Of a DNA stretch of 64,000 nucleotides, positions 9,167 through 19,805 are shown in pieces. Origin of the DNA: Micromonospora radicis (GTDB lineage: Bacteria > Actinomycetota > Actinomycetes > Mycobacteriales > Micromonosporaceae). The DNA lies in the NCBI RefSeq assembly GCF_003583405.1, contig NZ_QXEC01000009.1, forward strand, positions 1 to 64,000. The letters are read 5' to 3'. Below the pieces are notes generated by a model. The model was not told the origin of the DNA and did not search any database. It saw only the letters and a list, made by a program, of their open reading frames with translations. The translations under genes and the position numbers were made by a program. Each line of letters starts with the position of its first letter. The first letter of the stretch is position 1.

Positions 9167-11115
9167 CGGCGGGCACGGCCCCGCCCGCCGACGGCCCGGC
9201 CCGCCCGCCCGGCGACGACTCGGCCCGCCCGCCCGCCGACGGCCCGGCCCGCTTGCCCGCTGACGGCCCGGCGGCCACCGACCGGGACCGGTGGCGGGGC
9301 CTGGCCGCCGACCCGCACGCCGACCGCAGCCTCGCCGAGGACAGCAGCCCGGCGGCGGTGGCCCGGCTACGGGTCCGCAGCCGGGCGCTGCTGGCCGATG
9401 TGCTGCGCCCGCACCGGCCCCGGCTGGCCGGCGCGGTCGCGCTGCTGCTGACCCAGAACGCCGCCGCGATGTCCGGGCCGTACCTGGTCATGCTCGGCAT
9501 CGACCGGACGATCGAGCCGCTGCGGGCCGGCGAGCCCGGACCGCTGGTGGCCGTCGCGGTGGCGTTCGCCGCCGCCGCCGGGATCGAGTACGCGGCCCGG
9601 CGCGGTTTCCTCGCCCTCTCCGCCCGCATCGGCCAGGCCGTCCTGCTCGACCTGCGCCGACGGGTGTACGCGCACTTCCTGCGGATGCCGGTGGCCTTCC
9701 ACGAGCGGTACACCTCGGGCCGGATGATCTCCCGGCTGACCAGCGACATCGACTCCATCGCCGAACTCGTCGACGGCGGCGTGGAGAGCCTGGTGACGGC
9801 CGCCCTGACGATCGTGTCGGTGGCCGGCATCCTGCTCTGGCTGGACCTGCCGCTGGCCGCGGTCACCCTGCTCGCCTTCCCGCTGCTGTTCTGGCTGTCC
9901 CGCTGGTTCGCCCGCGCCTCGGCCGCCGCGTACCGCCGCACCCGGGAGGCGATGGCCCTGGTGATCGTGCACTTCGTGGAGTCGATGCGGGGCATCCGGG
10001 CGGTGCAGGCGTACCGCCGGGAGGCGCGCAACCAGGACATCTTCGTCACCCTCACCGCCGACTACCGCCGGTCCAGCCGGCACGCGTTCCGGCTGATCGC
10101 GACCTACTCGCCGGGAATCAAGCTGATCGGCAACGTCACCGTGGCGGTGGTGCTCTGCTACGGCGGCGCCCGGGTGCTCGGCGGCGAGATCGCGGTCGGG
10201 GTGCTCGCGGCGTTCCTGCTCTACCTGCGCCGGTTCTTCGAGCCGATGCAGGAGCTGAGCCAGTTCTACAACGCCCTGCAGTCCGCCACCGCGGCGCTGG
10301 AGAAGCTCGCCGGGGTGCTCGACGAGCGGCCCGGCGTCGCCGAGCCGCGGCGTCCCGTGCCGCTGCCCGGCGGGCCCGCCCGAGGGGCGATCGCCCTGTC
10401 CGGGGTCTCGTTCGGCTACCGCCCGACGGCGGAGATCCTCACCGGGCTGGACCTCACCATCCCGGCCGGGCAGACGGTGGCGTTGATCGGCCCGACCGGC
10501 GCCGGCAAGTCCACCGTCGCCAAGCTGATCGCCCGGTTCTACGACCCGGTCGCCGGCACGGTCAGCCTCGACGGCGTGGACCTGCGTCAGGTGGCCGACG
10601 CGCAGCTGCGCCGGGCGATGGTGCTGGTGACCCAGGAGACGCACCTGTTCGGCGACACGGTGGCGGAGAACATCCGGTTCGGCCGCCCGGACGCCGACGA
10701 CGCGGCCGTGGAGGCGGCCGCGCGGGCCATCGGCGCGCACGACTTCATCGCCGCGCTACCCGACGGGTACGCCACCCAGGTGCACCGCCGCGGCGGGCGG
10801 CTCTCCGCCGGGCAGCGGCAGCTGGTCGCCTTCGCCCGGGCCTTCCTGGCCGACCCGGCGGTGCTGATCCTGGACGAGGCCACCTCGTCGCTGGACGTAC
10901 CGACCGAGCGGCTGGTGCAGCACGCGCTCGGCACCATCCTGCGGGACCGCACCGCGGTGGTGATCGCACACCGGCTCTCCACCGTGGAGACCGCCGACCG
11001 GGTGCTGGTCCTCGACGGCGGCCGGGTCGTCGAGGACGGCCCGCCCGCCGAACTGATCGCCGGTGGTGGCCGCTACGCCGCGCTGCACCGCCAGTGGGTC
11101 GACTCGCTGCGATAG
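9163..11115 (+). CDS. ABC exporter half-transporter with canonical ATP site
   Basis: The 650-residue partner of the preceding gene. A repetitive Pro/Ala-rich N-terminal tail of about 40 residues is followed by a soluble linker, a six-helix membrane domain (about 90-370) and an ATPase domain. Walker A GPTGAGKS is near 443, the signature reads [15 protein letters not shown], Walker [13 protein letters not shown] (near 570) keeps the catalytic Glu, and the H-loop is IAHRLST. The first gene carries the degenerate Walker B, so the dimer should be asymmetric. The GTG start at 9163 overlaps the upstream stop. An open frame extending further 5' (from 7303) is a shadow of the first gene. Confidence 0.9.
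   Translation: MTAGTAPPADGPARPPGDDSARPPADGPARLPADGPAATDRDRWRGLAADPHADRSLAEDSSPAAVARLRVRSRALLADVLRPHRPRLAGAVALLLTQNAAAMSGPYLVMLGIDRTIEPLRAGEPGPLVAVAVAFAAAAGIEYAARRGFLALSARIGQAVLLDLRRRVYAHFLRMPVAFHERYTSGRMISRLTSDIDSIAELVDGGVESLVTAALTIVSVAGILLWLDLPLAAVTLLAFPLLFWLSRWFARASAAAYRRTREAMALVIVHFVESMRGIRAVQAYRREARNQDIFVTLTADYRRSSRHAFRLIATYSPGIKLIGNVTVAVVLCYGGARVLGGEIAVGVLAAFLLYLRRFFEPMQELSQFYNALQSATAALEKLAGVLDERPGVAEPRRPVPLPGGPARGAIALSGVSFGYRPTAEILTGLDLTIPAGQTVALIGPTGAGKSTVAKLIARFYDPVAGTVSLDGVDLRQVADAQLRRAMVLVTQETHLFGDTVAENIRFGRPDADDAAVEAAARAIGAHDFIAALPDGYATQVHRRGGRLSAGQRQLVAFARAFLADPAVLILDEATSSLDVPTERLVQHALGTILRDRTAVVIAHRLSTVETADRVLVLDGGRVVEDGPPAELIAGGGRYAALHRQWVDSLR
9181..9276 (+). repeat. Four 24-bp tandem repeats coding PPADGPAR-type units
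   Basis: Four in-frame 24-bp units (9181, 9205, 9229 and 9253) encode [24 protein letters not shown] and LPADGPAA in the disordered N-terminal tail of the second ABC exporter half. Units one and three are identical at the base level. The length can change by slippage without a frameshift. Confidence 0.75.
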
Positions 11116-11146
11116 GTATTCCGGTGCCCGACGACGCGACGCTGCC

Positions 11147-11152
11147 TACCAT
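11147..11152 (+). promoter_or_regulatory. -10 element of a leaderless valS promoter
   Basis: TACCAT (TANNNT) lies exactly 6 bp before the valS ATG, the same spacing as at 7310-7322. No ribosome-binding site is visible, which supports a leaderless transcript. Confidence 0.5.
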
Positions 11153-11158
11153 CGACGG

Positions 11159-13723
11159 ATGACTGATACGGCGAGGACGGCCCGCACCGGCGTCCCCGAG
11201 CGTCCGACCCTGGACGGGCTCGAGGAGACCTGGTCGCGTCGCTGGCAGGAGGACGGCACGTACGCGTTCGACCGCACGAAGGAACGCGCGGACGTGTACG
11301 CGATCGACACCCCGCCGCCGACCGTGTCGGGCGAGCTGCACATGGGGCACGTCTTCTCGTACACCCACACCGACCTGGTCGCCCGCTTCCAGCGGATGCG
11401 GGGCCGGACGGTCTTCTACCCGATCGGCTGGGACGACAACGGGCTGCCCACCGAACGCCGGGTGCAGAACGTCTACGGCGTGCGCTGCGACCCGTCGCTG
11501 CCGTACGACCCGGACTGGCCGGCGCCGCCGGCCCCGGTGGACGACGCGGCCCGCAAGAACCCGACCCCGATCTCCCGGCGCAACTTCATCGAGCTGTGCG
11601 AACGGTTGACCCTCGCCGACGAGCAGGTCTTCGAGGAGCTGTGGCGCCGGCTCGGCCTGTCGGTGGACTGGTCGCTGGTGTACACCACCATCGGTCCGGC
11701 CGCCCGGGCCGCCGCACAGCGGGCGTTCCTGCGCAACCTGGCCCGGGGCGAGGCGTACCAGGCCGAGGCGCCGACGCTGTGGGACGTGGGCTTCGCCACC
11801 GCCGTGGCCCAGGCCGAGCTGGAGGACCGGGAGCGGGCCGGCGCCTACCACCGGCTGCGGTTCCACGCCCCCGGTGGGCGGGCGGTGCTGATCGACACCA
11901 CCCGTCCGGAGCTGCTGCCGGCCTGCGTCGCGCTGGTCTGCCACCCGGACGACGAGCGCTACGCGGACCTGGTCGGCACGTCCGTGCGTACCCCCGTCTT
12001 CGACGTCGAGGTGCCGGTGCGGGCGCACCCGCTGGCGGACCCGGCCAAGGGCACCGGCATCGCGATGGTCTGCACCTTCGGTGACCTGACCGACGTGACC
12101 TGGTGGCGGGAGCTGGACCTGGACACCCGGGTGGTGATCGGCCGCGACGGCCGGCTGTTGCCGGAGCCGCCGGCCGGGGTGCCGGCGCAGCCGTACGCGG
12201 CGCTGGCCGGGCAGGGCGTCAACGCGGCCCGGCGGCGCGTCGTGGAGCTGTTGGCCGACGCGGGCGACCTGGTCGGCGAAGCGCGCCCGATCACCCATCC
12301 GGTGAAGTTCTACGAGCGGGGCGACCGGCCACTGGAGATCGTCTCGACCCGGCAGTGGTACCTGCGCAACGGTGGCCGCGACACCGAGCTGCGCGAGGCG
12401 CTGCTGGCCCGGGGGCGTGAGCTGCGCTGGGTGCCGGAGCACATGCGGCACCGCTACGAGCACTGGGTGCGTGGCCTGACCGGAGACTGGCTGGTCAGCC
12501 GGCAACGCTTCTTCGGTGTGCCGGTGCCGGTGTGGTACCGGCTCGACAACGCTGGCGAGCCGGACTGGTCCTACCCTCTCACGCCCGAGGAAACTTCGCT
12601 GCCGATCGACCCGTCCGAGGACGCACCCCCCGGGTACGCCGAATCCCAACGCGGCGTGCCGGGCGGCTTCGTCGGCGACCCGGACGTGCTGGACACCTGG
12701 GCCACCTCGTCGCTCACCCCGCAGCTGGCCGGCGGCTGGGAGACCGACCCGGAGCTGTTCCGCCGGGTCTTCCCGATGGACCTGCGGCCGCAGGGGCAGG
12801 AGATCATCCGGACCTGGCTGTTCGCCACGATCGTCCGGGCCCACCTGGAACACGGCACGCTGCCGTGGCGGACCGCCGAGTTGTCCGGCTGGATCCTCGA
12901 CCCGGACCGCAAGAAGATGTCCAAGTCCAAGGGGAACGTGGTCACCCCGATGGCGCTGCTGGCGCAGCACGGCTCCGACGCGGTGCGCTACTGGGCGGCC
13001 ACCGGCCGACCCGGCGTGGACCTCGCCTTCGACCCGGCCCAGATCAAGGTCGGCCGGCGGCTCGCCACCAAGCTGCTCAACGCGTCCCGCTTCGCGCTGG
13101 GGCTGGGCGCCGCCGACGCGCTGCGGGCACCGGCGACCGCACCGTTGGACCGGGCCATGCTCGCCGAACTGTCCGCCGTGCTGGCGACCGCGACCACGGC
13201 CTTCGAGGCGTACGACCACACGGCGGCACTACAGGCCACCGAGTCGTTCTTCTGGCGGTTCTGCGACGACTACATCGAGTTGGTGAAGGAACGCGCCTAC
13301 GGCACCGGTGCCGCCGCGGACTCGGCCCGCGCCGCCCTGGCCACCGCGCTCTCGGTGCAGTTGCGGCTCTTCGCCCCGGTGCTGCCGTACGCGACCGAGG
13401 AGGTGTGGTCCTGGTGGCGGTACGGGTCGGTGCACCGGGCGCCGTGGCCCACCACGTACGAGGTGGGTCGGTCCCTGCCGGAGGCCGGTGACCCGGCGCT
13501 GCTGCGGTTGGCCTCGGACGCGCTGGGGCAGGTCCGGCGGGCCAAGTCGGAGCGGAAACTGTCGATGAAGGCGGAGGTGCCGCTGGCCGAGGCGCTCGGC
13601 CCGGCCGCCCTGCTCGACCAGCTCACCGAGGTCGCCGACGACCTGCGCGCGGCGGGCCGGATCGGCAAGCTCGACCTGCTGCCGGACCGCACCCCCGAAC
13701 TCGTCATCGCCTGCGCCTTCTAG
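11159..13723 (+). CDS. valS: Valine--tRNA ligase
   Basis: A class I aminoacyl-tRNA synthetase (854 residues) that charges tRNA-Val. The HIGH motif is HMGH (about 60), inside [27 protein letters not shown] lies near residue 585. The editing domain lies between (about 200-400) and an anticodon-binding domain follows. The sequence ends in [15 protein letters not shown] without the long C-terminal coiled coil of standard bacterial ValRS. The [18 protein letters not shown] region also looks like the shorter, archaeal-like ValRS branch found in some bacteria. The start ATG has a leaderless-type -10 box. Whether this is the only valS in the genome cannot be told. Confidence 0.95.
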   Translation: MTDTARTARTGVPERPTLDGLEETWSRRWQEDGTYAFDRTKERADVYAIDTPPPTVSGELHMGHVFSYTHTDLVARFQRMRGRTVFYPIGWDDNGLPTERRVQNVYGVRCDPSLPYDPDWPAPPAPVDDAARKNPTPISRRNFIELCERLTLADEQVFEELWRRLGLSVDWSLVYTTIGPAARAAAQRAFLRNLARGEAYQAEAPTLWDVGFATAVAQAELEDRERAGAYHRLRFHAPGGRAVLIDTTRPELLPACVALVCHPDDERYADLVGTSVRTPVFDVEVPVRAHPLADPAKGTGIAMVCTFGDLTDVTWWRELDLDTRVVIGRDGRLLPEPPAGVPAQPYAALAGQGVNAARRRVVELLADAGDLVGEARPITHPVKFYERGDRPLEIVSTRQWYLRNGGRDTELREALLARGRELRWVPEHMRHRYEHWVRGLTGDWLVSRQRFFGVPVPVWYRLDNAGEPDWSYPLTPEETSLPIDPSEDAPPGYAESQRGVPGGFVGDPDVLDTWATSSLTPQLAGGWETDPELFRRVFPMDLRPQGQEIIRTWLFATIVRAHLEHGTLPWRTAELSGWILDPDRKKMSKSKGNVVTPMALLAQHGSDAVRYWAATGRPGVDLAFDPAQIKVGRRLATKLLNASRFALGLGAADALRAPATAPLDRAMLAELSAVLATATTAFEAYDHTAALQATESFFWRFCDDYIELVKERAYGTGAAADSARAALATALSVQLRLFAPVLPYATEEVWSWWRYGSVHRAPWPTTYEVGRSLPEAGDPALLRLASDALGQVRRAKSERKLSMKAEVPLAEALGPAALLDQLTEVADDLRAAGRIGKLDLLPDRTPELVIACAF

Positions 13724-13734
13724 GCCCGGCCGCC

Positions 13735-13770
13735 GGGGAAGGGCACCCTCCCGGGAAGGTGCCCTTCCCC
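13735..13770. terminator. Bidirectional terminator between valS and the ABC-2 operon
   Basis: A perfect 13-bp stem (13735-13747 with 13758-13770) has a 10-nt loop. It sits between the convergent stops of valS (13723) and the ABC permease (13777) and contains the gaagggcacc core. There is no long T-tract, as is usual in high-GC actinomycetes. Confidence 0.8.
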
Positions 13771-13776
13771 GGGCTG

Positions 13777-14486
13777 TCAGCTGGTCTCGCCGGCCACCGA
13801 GAAGGAGCGGAGCCGGTCGACGGCGAGCAGGGTGAAGCCGACGCTGACCAGCACCGTCATCGTCACCGCCAGCGGCACCGAGACCGTCGTCTCGAGCAGG
13901 TTGGTCGGCGCGAGCCGGTCGGCCACGGCGATCACGTAGTGCTGGATGGAGAGCACCCGGGTACCGGTGATCACGTTACCGAGCAGCCCCTCCCAGATCA
14001 GCACGTAGACCAGGCCGAGCAGCACCGGCCGCCGGGTGAGCAGGCTGGCCGCCAGGAACAGCGCGGAGTAGGCCAGCGCACCGGCCGCGGCGGCCCCGGC
14101 CAGCGCCAGACCGAGGCGTACCGAGTCGGCCAGCAGGCCCGCGGCGAACAGCGGCACCACGACGGTGGCCGCCGTGACACCGGCCGCCACCGCCAGCTTC
14201 GGCAGCACGATCTGCCAGCGCGGCAGCGGCGTGGTGAGCACGTGCACCACCGTGCCGTCGTCGATCTCGGCACCGAGCACACCGGTGCCGACGATCAGGG
14301 CGACCACCGGCAGCACCACGGCCAGCCCGAGGCCGACCAGCACCGGCGGCCCCCAGTCGGTCGGCGGCACCCCCAACGCCCGGGAGAGCACGGCCAACGC
14401 CACCAGCAGGACCGGCAGGGGCAGCAGCAACAGGAACCGGCGCCGCCCGAACAGCCCGCGCGCGGTGATCCAGGAGACAGTGGACA

Positions 14487-14487
<1 letters not shown>
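13777..14487 (-). CDS. ABC-2 type exporter permease (last gene of a four-gene operon)
   Basis: A 236-residue integral membrane protein with six predicted helices starting near residues 17, 45, 95, 125, 150 and 205. The EIDDGTVVHVLTTPLPRW segment after helix 2 is typical of ABC-2 permeases. Its ATG (14485-14487) overlaps the stop of the upstream ATPase gene (ATGA), so it almost certainly pairs with that ATPase. The substrate is unknown. Confidence 0.85.
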
Positions 14488-15436
<949 letters not shown>

Positions 15437-15440
<4 letters not shown>

Positions 15441-16318
15441 CGAGCGGCCACCTTCCGGTAGCGGGCCAGCAGCAGGGCGACGCAGGCCGCGACGAGCGCG
15501 ACGGCGACCAGCCCGTACACCGGACCGTAGGGACCGAGGTCGGGGGCGACGCCGTCCGGGTCGGTGATCAGCAGGTCACGCATGGTCCAGATGCCCACCC
15601 CCTGCACCAGGGTCGGCGGTGAGGCGACGCCGGCCAGCTGGTTCGCGGTCTGCGAGGGCAGGATGGACAGGGTGCCGACGATCGGCGTGGTCATCAGGAA
15701 GACGGCGACGATCCCACCGGCGGCGAAGGCCCGCTTGCCGGTCAGCGAGGCGATCAGCAGGCCCACCGAGGCGAAGATGACCGCCCACATCCCGGCGTAG
15801 AGCAGCCCGGGCAGCAGGTCCAGCAGCTCGTCCCAGACCGCGCCCAGGCCGTCCAGGGTGAACGCCGCGCCGAGGAACATCAGCAGCTGCGGTGCGCCGA
15901 GCAGCAGCCAGAGCGCGGTGACCAACGCGAGCAGCTTGGCCACCGGGTAGTCGGAGCGGGGCAGCGGCCGGGAGAAGTACAGCGGGAGCACGCCGCTGCG
16001 CAGGTCGCGGGAGACCAGTTCGGGCGCGACCACCGCGACGAAGAAGATCACCAGCCAGCTCATCGCGTCGGCGAACTGGGCGTACGTCATGACCACCTGG
16101 CCGAACTGGGCCCGCATCGCGGTGGCGGCGACGGCCACCATGAGCACGATGCCGACCACCAGCCAGGGGAAGATCTTGGCCTTGGCGCTGCGGCCCAGCC
16201 CGAACGCGGTCCGCACGCCGTGCAGGTACAGCGCCCCGAAGACGGGGCGGCGACCGAGGCGGGGGCCGGTGTAGCGCTGGTAGCCGATGTCGTGGATGAC
16301 GCCCGTGGGTTCAGGCAT
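15437..16318 (-). CDS. ABC-2 type exporter permease
   Basis: A 293-residue membrane protein. The cytoplasmic N-terminus (VIHDIGYQRYTGPRLGRR) is a conserved opening in actinobacterial ABC-2 permeases; six helices follow from about residue 48 to the C-terminus. The PELVSRDLRSGVLPLYFSRPL loop is the coupling region. It overlaps both flanking ATPase genes and, by order, pairs with the 16311-17225 ATPase. The substrate is unknown. Confidence 0.87.
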
Positions 16319-17225
16319 GGCTGCTCTCCCTCCGGGCGAAGAGTTCGGCGACCCGGTGCCGGCGCTGGTCCAGCCGGTGCAACGGCAGGTCCAGCTCGGC
16401 GACCGCGCCGAGGATCAGGTCGTACGTCTGCTCGTCGGCGAGCGGGACGAGCAGCAGCCGCCCCTCCCGGCGCACCGGCAGGTCGAGTGCGCCCAGCCGG
16501 TCGGCCAGCGCCTCGGTGCCCTCACTGACCTCGACGGCGAGCACGTCGGTGGCCGAGGTCATCGCGGCGATGTGGTCGGCGCGCAGCAGCCGGCCGCCGT
16601 CGATGGCGACCAGGGTGTCGCAGATCCGCTCGACCTCACCGAGCAGGTGCGAGCAGACCAGCACGGAGATGCCGAACTCGGTGCCGATCCGGTGCACCAG
16701 GGCGAGCATGGCGTCCCGGCCGGCCGGGTCGAGACCGTTTGTGGGCTCGTCGAGCAGCAGCAGGTCGGGGTCGTGCACCAGCGCCTGGGCTAGCTTGACC
16801 CGCTGCTTCATGCCGGTGGAGTAGCCGCCCACCGCGCGGTGGCGTTCCTCGTGCAGCCCCACGTGGCGCAGCGCCTCGGAGGCCCGTTCCCGGGCGACGG
16901 TGCGCGGTAGGCCGCTGGTTCGGCCGAGATGGGTGACCAGTTCGGCGGCGGACAGGTCGGGCGGCAGGCAGTCGTGCTCCGGCATGTAGCCGACCCGGGC
17001 GCGTACCGCCGCCGGGTCGGTGGTCGGGTCCAGCCCCAGCACCCGTACCCGGCCACGGGTCGGGGTGAGCAGGCCGAGCAGGAGTTTGATCAGGGTCGAC
17101 TTGCCGGCGCCGTTGGCACCGACCAGGCCGACGATGCCGGGTTCGACCGCGACCGTCAGCTCGGACAGCGCGGTGACCCCGCCGCCGTAGACCTTCGTCA
17201 ACGACTCGGTTGCGATGAGTGTCAC
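16311..17225 (-). CDS. ABC transporter ATP-binding protein (first gene of the four-gene operon)
   Basis: A 304-residue exporter ATPase with Walker A GANGAGKS, signature YSTGMKQRVKLAQAL, Walker B LLLLDEPTNGLDPAGRD and H-loop VCSHLLGEVE. It starts at GTG 17225 and overlaps the next permease by 8 bp. With the following three genes it gives the order ATPase-permease-ATPase-permease, that is two related ABC-2 exporters or one composite machine, all transcribed leftwards from the intergenic region at 17226-17434. Confidence 0.9.
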   Translation of the reverse strand: MTLIATESLTKVYGGGVTALSELTVAVEPGIVGLVGANGAGKSTLIKLLLGLLTPTRGRVRVLGLDPTTDPAAVRARVGYMPEHDCLPPDLSAAELVTHLGRTSGLPRTVARERASEALRHVGLHEERHRAVGGYSTGMKQRVKLAQALVHDPDLLLLDEPTNGLDPAGRDAMLALVHRIGTEFGISVLVCSHLLGEVERICDTLVAIDGGRLLRADHIAAMTSATDVLAVEVSEGTEALADRLGALDLPVRREGRLLLVPLADEQTYDLILGAVAELDLPLHRLDQRRHRVAELFARRESSHA

Positions 17226-17434
17226 GCCGACAGCCTAGGAGTGGACGGCCACCCGGTGCCCTCCGGAAACGCCCCGCTTTCCCCTGATCCCGTACGCCCG
17301 GTTCCCCCTAGGGAGGCCGGGCGGAGAGCAGGGTGGGACGTCGGGCACCCCGCCCCTCGAAGATCGACTATCTGGTACACACTGGAGCCCACCATCCGTT
17401 CCCTCGAAGAAACACGACGGGTAGTGGGAGAGCC

Positions 17435-19009
17435 ATGGCGAATGACGTGCTCAAGGTAAGTGTGGTGGTCCCGACCTACAACTCGGGCGAGCACGTCCAG
17501 CCGCTCGTCGACTCGCTGCTACGCCAGTCGATGCCGGCCACCGAGTTCGAGGTGATCTTCGTCGACGACGGCTCGACCGACGACACCCCGGCCCGCCTGG
17601 CGGAACTCGCCGCCGCGCACCCGAACTTCCACGTGCTGCGTGGCGAGCACTCCGGCTGGCCGGCGCGCCCGCGCAACATGGGGGTCGCCTGGGCCCGTGG
17701 CGAGTACGTCCAGTTCGTCGACGACGACGACTGGCTCGGCGACGAGGCCCTGGAACGGCTGTACGGGTACGCGGCGCGGCACGACGCGGACATCGCCATC
17801 GGCAAGATGACCGGACACGGCCGCGCGGTGCCCCGGGAACTGTTCCGGATCGACCGCCCGGACGCCCGGCTGGACGACGCGCCGCTGATCGAGAGCCTCA
17901 CCTGTCACAAGATGTTCCGCCGGGCGTTCCTGCTGGAACACGACCTGCGGTTCCCCGACGAGAACCGCAAGCGCCTGGAGGACCACCACCTCGTCGCCCG
18001 GGCCTACCTGCTCTCCCGCCGCACCTGCGTACTGTCCGACTACACCTGCTACCACCACGCCCGCCGGCCGGACGGCGGCAACCTGACCGCCACCCGGATG
18101 GAACCCGCCGGGTACTACAGCAGCCTGCGCGAGGTGCTCGACATCGTCGACTCGCACACCGAGCCGGGGCCGCTGCGGGACCGGTTGCACCAGCGCTGGC
18201 TGCGCAGCGAGATGATCCGCCGGCTGCGCGGCGCCCGGTTGCGGGACGCGCCCCGGGACTGGGTCGACCAGGTTGCCGCGGAGGTGCAGAAGACCATCCA
18301 GGAACGGTTCGCCCCGGAGGTCACCGACTCCCTGCCGTCGTTCGAGCGCGCCCTCGCCGGTCTGGCCGCCCAGGGCCGGGTCGACGACCTGGTCCGGCTG
18401 GCCGAGTGGGACGCGGGGATCCGCGTCCGGGCCCGCCTGAAGGCGTACGAGTTGACCGGTCTGACCCTCACCATGCTGCTCGGCGCCCAACTCCGCGACG
18501 GCGAGCAGCCGCTGTCCTACCGGCACGTCGACGGGCGGGACCGGCTCGTGGTGCCGCTCGACGACGTCCCCGCCGACCTGCTCGACAGCACCGACGACGT
18601 GAGCCGGGCCCGGCTGGACGTGGTCGCCCAGCACGCCACCCGGCACGACGAGTTCTTCCTGCCGGTGCACTTCGAGGTGGACCGGGTACCGGATCCGGCC
18701 GGCGACGGGGTGCAACTGCGCTACCGGGGCACGGCAACCGTCGACTTCGGTGCCCTCGACGGTGGTCGTACCCAGGGTGAGTGGGTCCTGAAGGCTCGGG
18801 TGACCGGCTCGGGCTGGACTCTCGACGCCAAGCTGCCGCTGGCGGTGACCTGCGCCGCCGACGGTGCCCGGCCGGAGGTGGTGGACAAGCGGAAGAAGAA
18901 GGCGCCGGCCAAGCCGCCGGCGCCCAGGCCGGGGCTGTGGCGCCGGCTGGCGCGGGCCGTCCGGCGCCGGTTGGGCCTGGCCGAACCGCAAGCGGTAAGG
19001 CTTTCGTAA
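17435..19009 (+). CDS. Family 2 glycosyltransferase, TarS-like
   Basis: A 524-residue cytoplasmic GT-A transferase. The nucleotide-sugar domain (1-230) opens KVSVVVPTYNSGEHVQPLV and carries VDDGSTDD and the acidic metal site FVDDDDWLGD. A HSGWPARPRN motif resembles the NSGGPGKPRN of staphylococcal wall-teichoic-acid transferases TarS/TarP, and KRLEDHHL fits the position of their catalytic acidic motif. A helical linker (230-370) and a beta-rich C-terminal domain (about 375-490) follow, then a very basic tail. There is no membrane segment. ATG 17435 has GGGAG 5 bp upstream. A role in decorating a phosphate- or sugar-based wall polymer is inferred; no wall-polymer genes are adjacent. Confidence 0.85.
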   Translation: MANDVLKVSVVVPTYNSGEHVQPLVDSLLRQSMPATEFEVIFVDDGSTDDTPARLAELAAAHPNFHVLRGEHSGWPARPRNMGVAWARGEYVQFVDDDDWLGDEALERLYGYAARHDADIAIGKMTGHGRAVPRELFRIDRPDARLDDAPLIESLTCHKMFRRAFLLEHDLRFPDENRKRLEDHHLVARAYLLSRRTCVLSDYTCYHHARRPDGGNLTATRMEPAGYYSSLREVLDIVDSHTEPGPLRDRLHQRWLRSEMIRRLRGARLRDAPRDWVDQVAAEVQKTIQERFAPEVTDSLPSFERALAGLAAQGRVDDLVRLAEWDAGIRVRARLKAYELTGLTLTMLLGAQLRDGEQPLSYRHVDGRDRLVVPLDDVPADLLDSTDDVSRARLDVVAQHATRHDEFFLPVHFEVDRVPDPAGDGVQLRYRGTATVDFGALDGGRTQGEWVLKARVTGSGWTLDAKLPLAVTCAADGARPEVVDKRKKKAPAKPPAPRPGLWRRLARAVRRRLGLAEPQAVRLS

Positions 19010-19056
19010 CGACCTGCCGGGCCGATCATGACGACGGAGTCGACCACACTGGACGC

Positions 19057-19623
19057 ATGATCTCCCGCCTGCTGCGCACCCCGTTGACCTGGATCGCGAT
19101 CGTCGTGCTGGCCGCCGGATCGGCGTTCGGCCTGTACTGGTTCCAACCGTGGAAGCTGGTCACCGACACCGAGGTGGCGGAGCGGTTGACCGTGGTCGAG
19201 ACACCGGTCGGCCCGAGCCCGACCGCCGCCTCCGCCGCCTCCCCCTCGGCCGCACCGGCGTCCGAGCGGCCCACCGCCACCATGGTCAGCTCCGGCGAGT
19301 TCGTCAGCCACGAGTACGAGACGTCGGGCACCGCCCGCATCGTGCGCGCCGCCGACGGGGAGCACCGGCTGGAACTGGTCGGGCTGGCCACCTCCAACGG
19401 CCCCGACCTCCGCGTCTGGCTGACCGACCAGCCGGTACTGGAGGGCCGGGCCGGCTGGCACGTGTTCGACGACGGCCGTTGGGTGGAGCTGGGCAAGCTC
19501 AAGGGCAACCGCGGCGATCAGGGGTACGCCATCCCCGCCGACGTGGACCTGAGCGATCTGACCAGCGTCTCGATCTGGTGCAAGCGGTTCGCGGTCTCGT
19601 TCGGGGCGGCACCGCTGGTCTGA
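19057..19623 (+). CDS. Membrane-anchored DM13-domain protein
   Basis: A 188-residue protein: one N-terminal membrane helix (about 10-28), an Ala/Ser/Pro linker (50-75) and an extracytoplasmic DM13 domain (about 80-188). The domain shows the usual GEFVSHEYETSGTARIV opening and the single-Cys motif VSIWCKRFAVSFGAAPL. DM13 domains are thought to act in electron transfer or redox chemistry at the cell surface. It lies 47 bp after the glycosyltransferase gene on the same strand. No clear ribosome-binding site is seen, and CACACT sits 6 bp before the ATG. Confidence 0.85.
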   Translation: MISRLLRTPLTWIAIVVLAAGSAFGLYWFQPWKLVTDTEVAERLTVVETPVGPSPTAASAASPSAAPASERPTATMVSSGEFVSHEYETSGTARIVRAADGEHRLELVGLATSNGPDLRVWLTDQPVLEGRAGWHVFDDGRWVELGKLKGNRGDQGYAIPADVDLSDLTSVSIWCKRFAVSFGAAPLV

Positions 19624-19734
19624 TCCGATCCGGGCCGGACCGGCACACCCGGCCGGTCTGATCCGACCCGGGCCGGACCGGCACACCCGGCCGGTCTGAT
19701 CCGACCTGGGCCGGACCGGCACACCCCGGCCGGG
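19621..19734 (+). repeat. Three tandem 38-bp repeats
   Basis: Units begin at 19621, 19659 and 19697, each opening tgatccga and containing gggccggaccggcacacc. The first overlaps the stop codon of the DM13 gene. Each unit contains small self-complementary ccgg blocks and could fold, so the array may end transcription or be a minisatellite. Confidence 0.85.
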
Positions 19735-19805
19735 AGGAGTGGTGCTCTCGACCGATTGGCGGGCGGCTGCGAAACTGTGTGCCGGTCGCCGGAGTTGGGG
19801 GTCTG

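Noticed and set aside
10745-13219. Open frame of about 820 codons antisense to valS
   Set aside because: Valyl-tRNA synthetase on the other strand is unmistakable; the antisense product is low-complexity Arg/Pro/Gly/Val without domains.
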